Source of the DNA: Hydromicrobium sp964517765
GTDB lineage: Bacteria; Actinomycetota; Humimicrobiia; Humimicrobiales; Humimicrobiaceae
Direction of reading: 5' to 3'
Assembly: GCA_964517765.1 (NCBI GenBank)
Contig: CAZFEN010000005.1
Coordinates: forward strand, 1 to 64,000
DNA length: 64,000 bases
The first letter of the stretch is position 1; every line of letters starts with the position of its first letter. Below the pieces are notes generated by a model, which made no database searches, was not told the DNA's origin, and worked only from the letters and a program-made list of their open reading frames with translations. Both the position numbers and the translations under genes were made by a program. Positions 8,569 through 16,480 of this stretch are shown here, in pieces.

Positions 8569-9654
8569 GTGAAAAAAATATTATTGTTTGTTCTAGTTAT
8601 AGCTTTGATGACTTCAATGCTATTAATTGGAATTTCTTGTAAAGAAAAAGCAGCTGAGAAGGGAGAGCTTATTGGTGTGACTATGCCTACAAAATCCCTG
8701 CAGCGTTGGAATCAAGATGGTGATAACATGAAGAAGCAGCTTGAAGCAAAGGGTTATACAGTAGACCTTCAGTATGCTGAAAATGATGTAAATGCCCAGC
8801 TCAGCCAGCTCGAAAATCAGATCACAATGGGTTGTAAAGTTCTGGTAATTGCTTCCATAGATGGTTCTGCTCTCTCAGAAGTGCTAAAGAAAGCCGTAGA
8901 TGCAGGAATACAGTCCATTGCTTATGACAGACTTATCATGGAAACGCCTGATGTTGATTATTACACTTCATTCGATAACTTTAAGGTAGGCGCATTACAG
9001 GGAACATATATTGAAGAAGCTCTTGGTCTGGCAGATGGAGCTGGTCCGTTTAACATCGAACTTTTTGCAGGTTCTCCCGATGATAATAATGCTACATTAT
9101 TCAATAATGGAGCAATGAGTATCATACAGCAATACATTGACAGCGGACAGCTGGTAGTAGTAAGTGGTCAGACTGATTTTCTGACAATAGCTACACCTGC
9201 ATGGAAATCTGAAACCGCTCAGGCAAGAATGGATAACCTTATCACAGCAAACTATGCAGGCGATACAAAGCTTGATGTTGTTCTTTGTCCGAATGACAGT
9301 ACTGCAATAGGTGTTATAGCAGCACTTGATAACGTTGGTTACGGAAGCGCAGATAAACCATATCCAGTAATAACCGGACAGGACTGTGACATAGCAAACG
9401 TACTTGCAATGATTGATGGTAAGCAATCGATGTCAGTGTTTAAAGACACGCGTACGCTGGCTGCACAGGCAGTAGATATGGTAGATGCTATTATGAAGGG
9501 CGAGGAAGTCCCGGTAAACGATACAAGCACATATGACAACGGTGTTAAGATAGTTCCTTCATTCCTGTGCGTGCCCGTATTTGCAAATGCAGATAATTAC
9601 AAAGAGATTCTGATTGATAGCGGATATTATACAGAAGATCAGCTTACGAAGTAA
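8569..9654 (+). CDS. chvE: Sugar ABC transporter substrate-binding lipoprotein, ChvE/XylF family
   Basis: This 361-residue periplasmic-binding-protein-like (type I fold) lipoprotein would capture xylose or other monosaccharides outside the membrane. GTG at 8569 is chosen because AAGGAG (8554-8559) lies nine bases before it, whereas the ATG at 8560 directly abuts that site. From this start a signal peptide ends at LIGISC, the lipid-anchored cysteine being residue 24. The C-terminal stretch VNDTSTYDNG and the final SGYYTEDQL are typical of ChvE-like multiple-monosaccharide proteins. It is divergent from xylA and followed by its ATPase and permease genes. A strong intergenic hairpin follows it, probably allowing more binding protein than permease to be made. 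Confidence 0.85.
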   Translation: MKKILLFVLVIALMTSMLLIGISCKEKAAEKGELIGVTMPTKSLQRWNQDGDNMKKQLEAKGYTVDLQYAENDVNAQLSQLENQITMGCKVLVIASIDGSALSEVLKKAVDAGIQSIAYDRLIMETPDVDYYTSFDNFKVGALQGTYIEEALGLADGAGPFNIELFAGSPDDNNATLFNNGAMSIIQQYIDSGQLVVVSGQTDFLTIATPAWKSETAQARMDNLITANYAGDTKLDVVLCPNDSTAIGVIAALDNVGYGSADKPYPVITGQDCDIANVLAMIDGKQSMSVFKDTRTLAAQAVDMVDAIMKGEEVPVNDTSTYDNGVKIVPSFLCVPVFANADNYKEILIDSGYYTEDQLTK

Positions 9655-9691
9655 TTAATGGACAAAAAAGAGTAAGCTATTTCTTGTAAAG

Positions 9692-9732
9692 ACTGCAGGT
9701 CGAATATTTAAAAAGAGTATTCGACCTGCAGT
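9692..9732 (+). promoter_or_regulatory. 15-bp perfect intercistronic hairpin after the binding-protein gene
   Basis: ACTGCAGGTCGAATA (9692-9706) pairs perfectly with TATTCGACCTGCAGT (9718-9732) around an 11-base loop. It is followed by an A-rich run rather than a T-run, so it is not a classical terminator. In binding-protein transporter operons such as malE-malF, hairpins in this position protect the upstream message and reduce downstream expression. The same role is inferred here. Confidence 0.7.
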
Positions 9733-9764
9733 TTAAAAAAACAATAAACAGGAGATCTTATTAA

Positions 9765-11306
9765 ATGCAATCAACGATTCTTGAGATGAAAAATATAACA
9801 AAGATTTTCCCTGGCGTTAAAGCGCTGGATAATGTGAACATGGATGTAGTTGAAGGGGAAATCCATGCTCTTGTAGGTGAAAACGGTGCAGGAAAATCTA
9901 CGCTCATGAATGTTCTTTCCGGAATACATCCTTACGGTACTTATACAGGGAATATTATATATTACGGCAAGGAGTGTCATTTTAAAACTATAAGAGACAG
10001 CGAGCATGTTGGAATTGTTATTATTCATCAGGAATTGGAAATGGTGCCGTATCTATCTATTGCTGAAAATATATTTCTGGGCAATGAACGGGCAAAGAAT
10101 AAAATAATAGATTGGGATAGAACTCATTATGAGGCAAACCAGCTTTTAAAACGTGTGGGGCTGAATGAAGATACGCAGAAACCAGTAAAGGATATTGGTG
10201 TCGGAAAGCAGCAGCTCGTTGAAATAGCAAAGGTACTTTCGAAAAAAGTCAAATTATTAATACTTGATGAACCAACTGCAGCGCTGACTGATGAAGAATC
10301 CGAAAAACTTCTAAAACTATTACTTCAGTTCAAAGCAGAAGGCATAACATCAATAATGATTTCACATAAGATACATGAAGTCTCCAAAATTGCAGACCGG
10401 ATAACTATCTTACGCGATGGGGGCACTATAGAAACCCTAACAAAAGATATAGATGATATTGGAGAGGACAGGATAATAAAAGGAATGGTTGGCCGTCCGT
10501 TGACAGATAGATTCCCTAAACGTGTATCAAATATAGGAGAGGTAACTTTAGAGGTTAAAAACTGGAATGTCTATGATCCTATGGTCGAAGGCAGGCAGGT
10601 AATAAAAAATGCAAGCATAAATGTTCGTAAAGGTGAAGTTGTTGGTATTGCCGGTCTGATGGGTGCCGGGAGGACTGAATTTGTAATGAGTATTTTTGGA
10701 AAGGCATATGGCAGAAATATCTCCGGTCAAATAGTTTTAAACGGAAAAGAAATAAATCTTAAAAATATAAGAGCAGCTATAGATAACGGGATTGCATATT
10801 GTACGGAGGATAGAAAATCTGCGGGACTGGTGCTGATCAGTGACATAAAAACAAACCTGACACTTGCCGGACTTAAAAAAATCAGTAAAAAAACAGTTAT
10901 TGATCAAAACAAAGAAATAAGAATGGCAGAAGAATATGTTAAGAAACTTAAAATTAAAACTTCTGGTTTAATGCAAAAAGCCGCTAATCTATCCGGTGGA
11001 AATCAGCAAAAACTTATACTTTCAAAATGGACATTTGTTGAACCTGAAATTCTGATACTGGACGAACCAACAAGAGGAATTGATGTTGGCGCAAAATATG
11101 AAATATACTTAATTATAAATGAACTGGTTTCTGAAGGTAAATCAGTGATTTTCATTTCTTCGGAGCTTCCTGAAATTATTGGTATGAGTGACCGTGTATT
11201 TGTCATGAATATGGGTCGCATAGTCGGCGAGCTTGAAGACAATGAAGCTACCCAGGAATCAATAATGAAATGTATAATGAAGAGTCAGAGTAAGGGAGTG
11301 CAATAA
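9765..11306 (+). CDS. mmsA: Monosaccharide ABC transporter, duplicated ATP-binding subunit
   Basis: The 513-residue protein holds two fused nucleotide-binding domains, as in XylG, AraG and GguA. The first has Walker A GENGAGKST (about 38-46) and Walker B LLILDEPTAALT. The second has a degenerate Walker A, GLMGAGRTE, with signature SGGNQQK and Walker B ILILDEPTRG. This asymmetry is normal for the CUT2 sugar-transporter family. GGAG precedes ATG. The stop is one base from the permease start, so the two are coupled. It powers uptake of the monosaccharide bound by the upstream lipoprotein, probably xylose given the adjacent xylAB. Confidence 0.93.
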   Translation: MQSTILEMKNITKIFPGVKALDNVNMDVVEGEIHALVGENGAGKSTLMNVLSGIHPYGTYTGNIIYYGKECHFKTIRDSEHVGIVIIHQELEMVPYLSIAENIFLGNERAKNKIIDWDRTHYEANQLLKRVGLNEDTQKPVKDIGVGKQQLVEIAKVLSKKVKLLILDEPTAALTDEESEKLLKLLLQFKAEGITSIMISHKIHEVSKIADRITILRDGGTIETLTKDIDDIGEDRIIKGMVGRPLTDRFPKRVSNIGEVTLEVKNWNVYDPMVEGRQVIKNASINVRKGEVVGIAGLMGAGRTEFVMSIFGKAYGRNISGQIVLNGKEINLKNIRAAIDNGIAYCTEDRKSAGLVLISDIKTNLTLAGLKKISKKTVIDQNKEIRMAEEYVKKLKIKTSGLMQKAANLSGGNQQKLILSKWTFVEPEILILDEPTRGIDVGAKYEIYLIINELVSEGKSVIFISSELPEIIGMSDRVFVMNMGRIVGELEDNEATQESIMKCIMKSQSKGVQ

Positions 11307-11307
11307 T

Positions 11308-12489
11308 ATGGCAAAATCTAAAATTGGCGATCTTTTTAAAAATAATATACGTCAGTATGCTATGATTATAGCACTTCTGGCAATTATTATTCTGTTCCAG
11401 ATATTAACAAAAGGCATACTTCTATATCCGCAGAATGTAGCCAATCTCATACTGCAGAATGGTTATGTAATAATACTTGCCATCGGCATGATGTTATGTA
11501 TACTTACGGGCGGAAATATTGACCTTTCGGTCGGTTCAATAGTTGCTTTTACCGGTGCAATAGCAGGATCATTAATAATCGGGATGAAAATGGATGTATG
11601 GCTGGCTGTATTAATTACCATTGTTGCCGGTTTTATTATTGGCGCATGGCAGGGATACTGGATTGCATATATCAGGGTACCCCCATTTATTGCCACACTT
11701 GCAGGCATGCTTATATTCAGAGGACTTACAAACGCCATACTAAGGGGTCTTACCCTTGCTCCGTTTCCGGATAGCTACCTTGTTTTAACTGCTGGTTTTG
11801 TAAATGATATATTTAATTTTCCTGATTTAAAACTCAATATTACGTCCCTTGTGGCGGGTGTAATAATTATAATTGCTTATATTTTCTTTTCAATTAAAGG
11901 TCGTATAAATAAGAGGAAGTATAATTTTGAAGTTACTTCACTACCTTTATTTATACTTCAGGTTCTTATAATCTCTTCCGTTATTATGGTATTTTTCTAC
12001 TGGCTGGCCCGTTACAAAGGTATGCCGACTGTCCTGGTTCTAATTGGTATACTTATTATTGCATATACATTCGTAACACAGAATACGGTATTTGGAAGAT
12101 ATATATATGCAATGGGTGGGAACCAAACAGCAGCACGTCTTTCGGGTATCGATACTAAAAAAGTCTTATTTTGGGTGTATTTGAATATGGGCGTACTGGC
12201 TACAATAACAGGTATTGTATTTTCCGCACGTCTTAATGCTGCTTCCCCGGTTGCAGGACAAAATATGGAACTGGACGCCATTGGTGCATGTTTTATAGGC
12301 GGCGCCTCTGCTTCAGGAGGAGTGGGTACTATTATTGGAGCTTTGGTAGGTGCCCTGGTTATGGGTGTATTAAACAATGGAATGTCTATAATCGGAGTGG
12401 GTATTGAATGGCAGGCGGTCATTAAAGGAATGGTATTACTCGCAGCAGTTGGATTTGATGTGTTCTCAAAATCCAGGTCCAGAGCTTAA
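11308..12489 (+). CDS. mmsB: Monosaccharide ABC transporter permease (CUT2, GguB/XylH type)
   Basis: This 393-residue integral membrane protein has around ten hydrophobic segments and the CUT2 permease signature LTGGNIDLSVGSI near residues 66-78. A conserved C-terminal region includes GGNQTAARLSGID. The length matches the long multiple-monosaccharide permeases (GguB/XylH) rather than the shorter RbsC type. It overlaps functionally with the ATPase gene one base upstream and has GGGAGTG ahead of ATG. No convincing terminator is seen after it before the promoter of the next gene. Confidence 0.9.
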   Translation: MAKSKIGDLFKNNIRQYAMIIALLAIIILFQILTKGILLYPQNVANLILQNGYVIILAIGMMLCILTGGNIDLSVGSIVAFTGAIAGSLIIGMKMDVWLAVLITIVAGFIIGAWQGYWIAYIRVPPFIATLAGMLIFRGLTNAILRGLTLAPFPDSYLVLTAGFVNDIFNFPDLKLNITSLVAGVIIIIAYIFFSIKGRINKRKYNFEVTSLPLFILQVLIISSVIMVFFYWLARYKGMPTVLVLIGILIIAYTFVTQNTVFGRYIYAMGGNQTAARLSGIDTKKVLFWVYLNMGVLATITGIVFSARLNAASPVAGQNMELDAIGACFIGGASASGGVGTIIGALVGALVMGVLNNGMSIIGVGIEWQAVIKGMVLLAAVGFDVFSKSRSRA

Positions 12490-12633
12490 TTTTATACAGG
12501 TAAAAATTGCTAGGATCTCTTATATCTTTTATCAGAAAAAAATAGATTTTTAACCTTGAAATTACGTGTTTTCTCTAAAGGCCTGGTTTTTTAAATATAT
12601 ATGATTAAATAGACAAATAAGTTATGTAATTGG

Positions 12634-12663
12634 CTTGACTAAACGATTTTTTAATCTTATAAT
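12634..12663 (+). promoter_or_regulatory. Promoter of the second ROK gene, carrying the xyl half-site
   Basis: TTGACT (12635-12640), exactly 17 bp and TATAAT (12658-12663) form a strong promoter. The -35 lies in CTTGACTAA (12634-12642), matching nine bases of the xyl operator arm at 8210. This suggests autoregulation and co-regulation with the xylAB/transporter pair. About 65 bases of leader separate it from the start codon. The rest of the 12490-12731 gap shows no other feature. Confidence 0.7.
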
Positions 12664-12731
12664 GAAAATTCAAGTTAATTAGTATAAAAAAATAATTTAC
12701 TCGAACAAAACTTTTTAAAAACTTCTATCTT

Positions 12732-13946
12732 ATGATTTCTATAAAGAAACAACAAACTCTTAAACAGGCAAACAGGAAAGCAATATTAAATGTTCTTCGC
12801 AATTCCGGAGAAATATCGGTAGCTGATCTTTCCAAGAAGGTCAATTTAAGCAAGCAGACACTGATGAAAATAATGAATTATTATACCAGAAATGGAATGG
12901 TTATTATTACAGGGAAGGGAAATTCTACAGAAGAGGGTGGTAAGAAACCCAATATTTATAAGTTCAATACAGACGGTGGTTACGCAATTGGCATGGCTAT
13001 ATCGGCAAATAAATTATTTTCTATAATTACTGATTTGAAAAGTAAAATTCTGGATGAAATTTCAGTAGTTCTGGAAGCTGATGAAGAGTTTGACAGTATT
13101 CTACAGAAAATAATTGATTCATATAATTATCTTACAAAAAATCCGGAAATTAAAAAAGAGAGAATTATCGGTCTGGCAATTGGGGCCTACGGTATAACTG
13201 ATTTCACTCAAGGGAAAGTTATTTTTTCACCACATTTTCCATCATGGGGTAAAGATTTAATGCTGAAAGAAAAAATAATGGAACGAATACCAGAGAATAT
13301 TCCGGTAATGGTTGATAATCATTCAAGGTTCCAGGTTTTTGCTGAAAAAATTTTAGGTCTGGCTAAAGATAAAAACAATGTTGTTGCCTTACAGGCAGGA
13401 AAAGGGCTGGTAGCAGGAGTGATAATAGAAAATGAAATCAAAAGGGGTAATCATTTTTTAATTGGGGAAATAGGGCACATGATAATAGATCACGAAGGAA
13501 GAGAAATATGTTCTTGTGGAGGTAAGGGCTGTTTTGAAGCAATGGTGTCAACCCGTAGAATATTAAGAATGGCTAAAGAAAAGTATAAAGAATATCCTGA
13601 TTCCATAATTTTTAATAATAATGGTCCTGATGGCATAGATATCTATGATGTATTTGATGCATCAAATAAAGGGGATACACTTGCACTGTATCTTATGAAT
13701 GACATAATTAACTGGTTTGGAATTGGGATATCTAATATTATTCTTATGTATGATCCGCAGGTTATGATTATTCAGGGCATCTTTACAAAAGCAGGGAAAT
13801 ATTTTATTGAAAATTTAAGAAAAAAGATTAATAAAATTTCCTTATTTTCCATAAAAAGAGAAACTGAAATTAAATATTCCGAGCTTGAGGATAAAGCAGG
13901 TGTGCTGGGAGCAGCATCTTTTGTTCTTTCCAGATATTTTGAATAG
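12732..13946 (+). CDS. xylR: ROK-family transcriptional repressor (XylR type), xylose/xylan regulon
   Basis: The 404-residue protein has an N-terminal winged helix-turn-helix (about residues 15-60, including LSKKVNLSKQTLMKIM). A ROK domain follows with GEIGHMI and the zinc motif CSCGGKGCFE. The ATP-site glycine loop is altered (QAGKGLVAG), which fits a sensor rather than a kinase. No clear ribosome binding site precedes the ATG. It sits between the monosaccharide transporter and the xylo-oligosaccharide uptake genes, and its promoter has the same half-site as the xylA operator. It is therefore the likely xylose or xylobiose-responsive repressor. The symbol follows function by context. Confidence 0.82.
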   Translation: MISIKKQQTLKQANRKAILNVLRNSGEISVADLSKKVNLSKQTLMKIMNYYTRNGMVIITGKGNSTEEGGKKPNIYKFNTDGGYAIGMAISANKLFSIITDLKSKILDEISVVLEADEEFDSILQKIIDSYNYLTKNPEIKKERIIGLAIGAYGITDFTQGKVIFSPHFPSWGKDLMLKEKIMERIPENIPVMVDNHSRFQVFAEKILGLAKDKNNVVALQAGKGLVAGVIIENEIKRGNHFLIGEIGHMIIDHEGREICSCGGKGCFEAMVSTRRILRMAKEKYKEYPDSIIFNNNGPDGIDIYDVFDASNKGDTLALYLMNDIINWFGIGISNIILMYDPQVMIIQGIFTKAGKYFIENLRKKINKISLFSIKRETEIKYSELEDKAGVLGAASFVLSRYFE

Positions 13947-13974
13947 ATTTCAAATTTAATATAAATTATCAAAA

Positions 13975-14088
13975 GAGAAGGGGGGTACTTATGAAAAAAC
14001 ATGGGATTTGCCTAAAGCCCTTTACAGGCTTAATCTTAAACAAATCCCGGATTAATTTTTATCAAAAAAGAAATTTTGTTAAAAGGAG
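13975..14088 (+). promoter_or_regulatory. Conserved leader element with mini-ORF, copy 2
   Basis: AGAAGGGGGG precedes ATG 13991, starting a 33-codon ORF that begins MKKHGICLKPF and ends at TGA 14090-14092, overlapping the Shine-Dalgarno region of the next gene. A hairpin pairs GGGATTTG (14003-14010) with CAAATCCC (14041-14048), and an inner stem AAGCC/GGCTT lies between. Bases around both arms match the leader before the ChvE-type gene, although the peptides differ after MKK. RNA structure, or the act of translating the leader, therefore appears to be what is conserved. Confidence 0.6.
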
Positions 14089-14097
14089 ATGAGACAA

Positions 14098-15444
14098 TTG
14101 AAAAAAATATTAATTCTTACTTTGATTGCAGCTTTCATGATTTCAATGTTGTTTCTTGGAACTTCCTGCAAAGAAGAAGAAGCAGCAGCTGAAGAAGAAG
14201 TTGTAGCCGAAGAAGAAGAAGTTGCAGAAGAAGAAGAAGTAGTAGTAGCCGAGCCAGTTACTGTTACCTGGTGGCACATACAGACTGAAACAACCCAGGC
14301 AGCTTTATGGCAGGATTACGCTGACATGTATATGGCTGAGAATCCAAATGTTACTGTTGAGGTTACAGTTTTGGAGAACGAAAACTTCAAGGCCAAACTG
14401 ACTACAACTATGCAGACCGGCGAAGTACCTGATATTTTCCAGAGCTGGGGTGGTGGAACAATGAATGATCAGGCCGAAGCTGGATTACTGAAAGACATTA
14501 CAGCATTTCTTGATGCAGATGGATGGCGTGATACATTCTCACCAGGTGCTCTGGGTGTTTATGCCTATAACGGAGTAAACTACGGTGTACCAAGAGATAT
14601 GGGAATGGTTGGCTTCTGGTATAATACGGAAATATTTGCTGATGCAGGAATTGATAGTCCACCTGCCACCTGGACGGAGCTTCTTGAAGATGTCCAGACA
14701 TTAAAAGATGCAGGTATTACTCCAATTTCTGTTGGCGCTGGAGATAAATGGCCAGCTGCTTTCTGGTGGGAATATCTTTGCGTACGTATTGGCGGCCAGG
14801 CAGCTTTTCTCGCAGCTGAATCAAGAGAAGGTTCCTTCACCGATGCTCCATTTGTAGAAGCAGGAGAAAAGATTCTTGAACTGGTTGATATGGATGCTTT
14901 CCAGGACGGTTTTCTTGCTTCAACATGGGGTGATGAAGCTACCCTTATGGGTAATAGCGAAGCAGCCATGGACCTTATGGGACAATGGGCCCCCGGTTCA
15001 TTCAGAGAAAACAGCGCTGATGGCACGGGACTGGATGGTAAAATAGGATGGTTCCCATTCCCGATGGTTGAAGGTGGAGCAGGCGGCGCAAGTGATGGAT
15101 TAGGCGGAGGCAATGGATTCGTAGTTGGTAAAGACGCCCCTGATGAAGCTGTAGATTTTCTGAAATTTATAAGCAGTGTGGAGTGCCAGACGGCACAGGC
15201 TGAAATAGGTATGTCCGTACCTGTTGTAACAGGTGCTGAAGTTGGACTGACTGATCCGACACTTCTGATGGTTCAACAGGGTGCAGCAGCTGCTGAATAT
15301 TTCCAGCTGTACTATGATCAGTACCTTCCACCGGCAATGGGTTCTGTAGTAAATGATGCTGTTCAGGCAATTTTTGGAGGTGCAATGACACCATTAGAAG
15401 CTGCTCAGATGGTTGAAGACTCGGCTGCAGTAGAATTGCAGTAA
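14098..15444 (+). CDS. Sugar-binding lipoprotein, family 1 (BxlE-like, xylo-oligosaccharide)
   Basis: This 448-residue extracellular solute-binding protein (family 1, CUT1 type) carries a lipoprotein signal ending LFLGTSC. TTG at 14098 is preferred: AAGGAG (14083-14088) sits nine bases before it, the same layout as the other binding-protein gene, while the ATG at 14089 abuts the site. After the lipidated cysteine comes a Glu/Ala/Val-rich linker, then VTVTWWHIQTE, typical of the mature family start. It is followed by two MalF/MalG-type permeases and a GH3 beta-xylosidase, as in Streptomyces bxlEFGA, so xylobiose or xylo-oligosaccharides are the inferred ligands. Confidence 0.85.
   Translation: MKKILILTLIAAFMISMLFLGTSCKEEEAAAEEEVVAEEEEVAEEEEVVVAEPVTVTWWHIQTETTQAALWQDYADMYMAENPNVTVEVTVLENENFKAKLTTTMQTGEVPDIFQSWGGGTMNDQAEAGLLKDITAFLDADGWRDTFSPGALGVYAYNGVNYGVPRDMGMVGFWYNTEIFADAGIDSPPATWTELLEDVQTLKDAGITPISVGAGDKWPAAFWWEYLCVRIGGQAAFLAAESREGSFTDAPFVEAGEKILELVDMDAFQDGFLASTWGDEATLMGNSEAAMDLMGQWAPGSFRENSADGTGLDGKIGWFPFPMVEGGAGGASDGLGGGNGFVVGKDAPDEAVDFLKFISSVECQTAQAEIGMSVPVVTGAEVGLTDPTLLMVQQGAAAAEYFQLYYDQYLPPAMGSVVNDAVQAIFGGAMTPLEAAQMVEDSAAVELQ
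14171..14250 (+). repeat. GAA/GTA-rich trinucleotide tract in the lipoprotein linker
   Basis: Runs of GAA and GCA/GTA codons encode a Glu-rich linker just after the lipid-anchored cysteine. The linker probably holds the binding domain away from the membrane. Repeated trinucleotides make the length prone to change without shifting the frame. Confidence 0.6.
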
Positions 15445-15468
15445 TAAATTTCTGAGTCTATATTTGAA

Positions 15469-15499
15469 AATGGGATTGGGCTTAATGCCCAATCCCATT
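15469..15499 (+). promoter_or_regulatory. 13-bp perfect intercistronic hairpin after the binding-protein gene
   Basis: AATGGGATTGGGC (15469-15481) pairs perfectly with GCCCAATCCCATT (15487-15499) around a 5-base loop. It is followed by A-rich DNA, not a T-run. It lies between binding-protein and permease genes exactly as the hairpin at 9692-9732 does, although the two sequences are unrelated. Message stabilisation of the upstream gene is inferred. Confidence 0.7.
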
Positions 15500-15558
15500 A
15501 AATAAAAAAATATTAATAATTTTAATAAAAGATAGTATTATGTGTAAGGAGGCTCAAA

Positions 15559-16467
15559 ATAGAATCAACAAAGAGAATAAAACCCGGTGGTTTTAGTGTT
15601 GATAGAATAAAAATTTTTTTATTTTTAATTCCAGCTGCTACACTTATACTTGTTTTCCTGGTTATTCCGATATTCCAATCTGGCTATTACAGTTTTTTTA
15701 ACTGGAACGGAATGGGACCTGCAGAAGATTTTATAGGAATGGCAAATTTTAAAACCTTATTTACCGATAAAATCTTTCTTAAGGCTGTAGCTAATAGTTT
15801 TATTATTGTTGCGCTATCATTATTCATACAGCTCCCAATGGGCTTATTTCTGGCTATTTTGTTTGGACGCGGATTAAGGGGCCGTGCTTTTTTTAGAACG
15901 ATCTTTTTCCTACCATATGTTTTCTCAGAAGCTATAGTTGCTGTTATGTGGCGGATTCTTTACAATCCAGAACCAAGCAGAGGTTTTATAAATGCAGTTT
16001 TTCAGGCATTTGGGTGGGAAACCCAGGCATGGTTGGGAAACACAGACCTTGTTCTTTTTTCAATATTTATTGTGCTTACGTGGAAATATATTGGATTTCA
16101 TATGCTTTTATATATAACAGGTCTGCAAAACATCCCGAAAGATGTTGAAGAAGCAGCTTTGATCGATGGTGTAAACAAACGGCAGATGTTAACATATATA
16201 ACCTTACCATTATTAAGCGGCACGATAAGAACATCGGTATATTTATCAGTTCTTGGTTCACTGCAGGTATATGCAATAGTATGGATTATGACCAAGGGTG
16301 GTCCGGTTAATGCAAGCGAGATTCTATCAACATACATGTACCGCTTTAGTTTTGTGCGGTTCCAACTTGGTTACGGTGCAGCTGTGGCAATAATAATGTT
16401 AATTATTGCACTTATTTTTTCTATAACATACATGAGTTTTGTGCGCAGAACAGAACATATAGTATAG
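15559..16467 (+). CDS. Sugar ABC transporter permease, MalF-like (BxlF-like), probable ATA start
   Basis: This CUT1 permease has about six membrane segments and the EAA loop EEAALIDGVNKRQML, which contacts the ATPase. The first in-frame ATG, at 15712, would remove the first membrane helix. Upstream the frame stays open and codes FLFLIPAATLILVFLVIPIF, clearly that helix. The frame holds no ATG, GTG or TTG there, but ATA at 15559 lies six bases after a perfect AAGGAGG (15546-15552). Starting there gives 302 residues, normal for the family. A non-standard ATA start is therefore inferred; a sequence error at one base is the alternative. No ATPase gene is nearby, so a shared MsiK-like ATPase is expected elsewhere. 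Confidence 0.8.
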   Translation: MESTKRIKPGGFSVDRIKIFLFLIPAATLILVFLVIPIFQSGYYSFFNWNGMGPAEDFIGMANFKTLFTDKIFLKAVANSFIIVALSLFIQLPMGLFLAILFGRGLRGRAFFRTIFFLPYVFSEAIVAVMWRILYNPEPSRGFINAVFQAFGWETQAWLGNTDLVLFSIFIVLTWKYIGFHMLLYITGLQNIPKDVEEAALIDGVNKRQMLTYITLPLLSGTIRTSVYLSVLGSLQVYAIVWIMTKGGPVNASEILSTYMYRFSFVRFQLGYGAAVAIIMLIIALIFSITYMSFVRRTEHIV

Positions 16468-16480
16468 AAAGGATTGATTT

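Noticed and set aside
9692..9732. The 15-bp hairpin as a rho-independent terminator
   Set aside because: It is followed by an A-run rather than a T-run and lies between genes that must be co-expressed.
15712..15714. ATG 15712 as the permease start
   Set aside because: It would remove the first membrane helix and lies far from any ribosome binding site, while AAGGAGG is 150 bases upstream.
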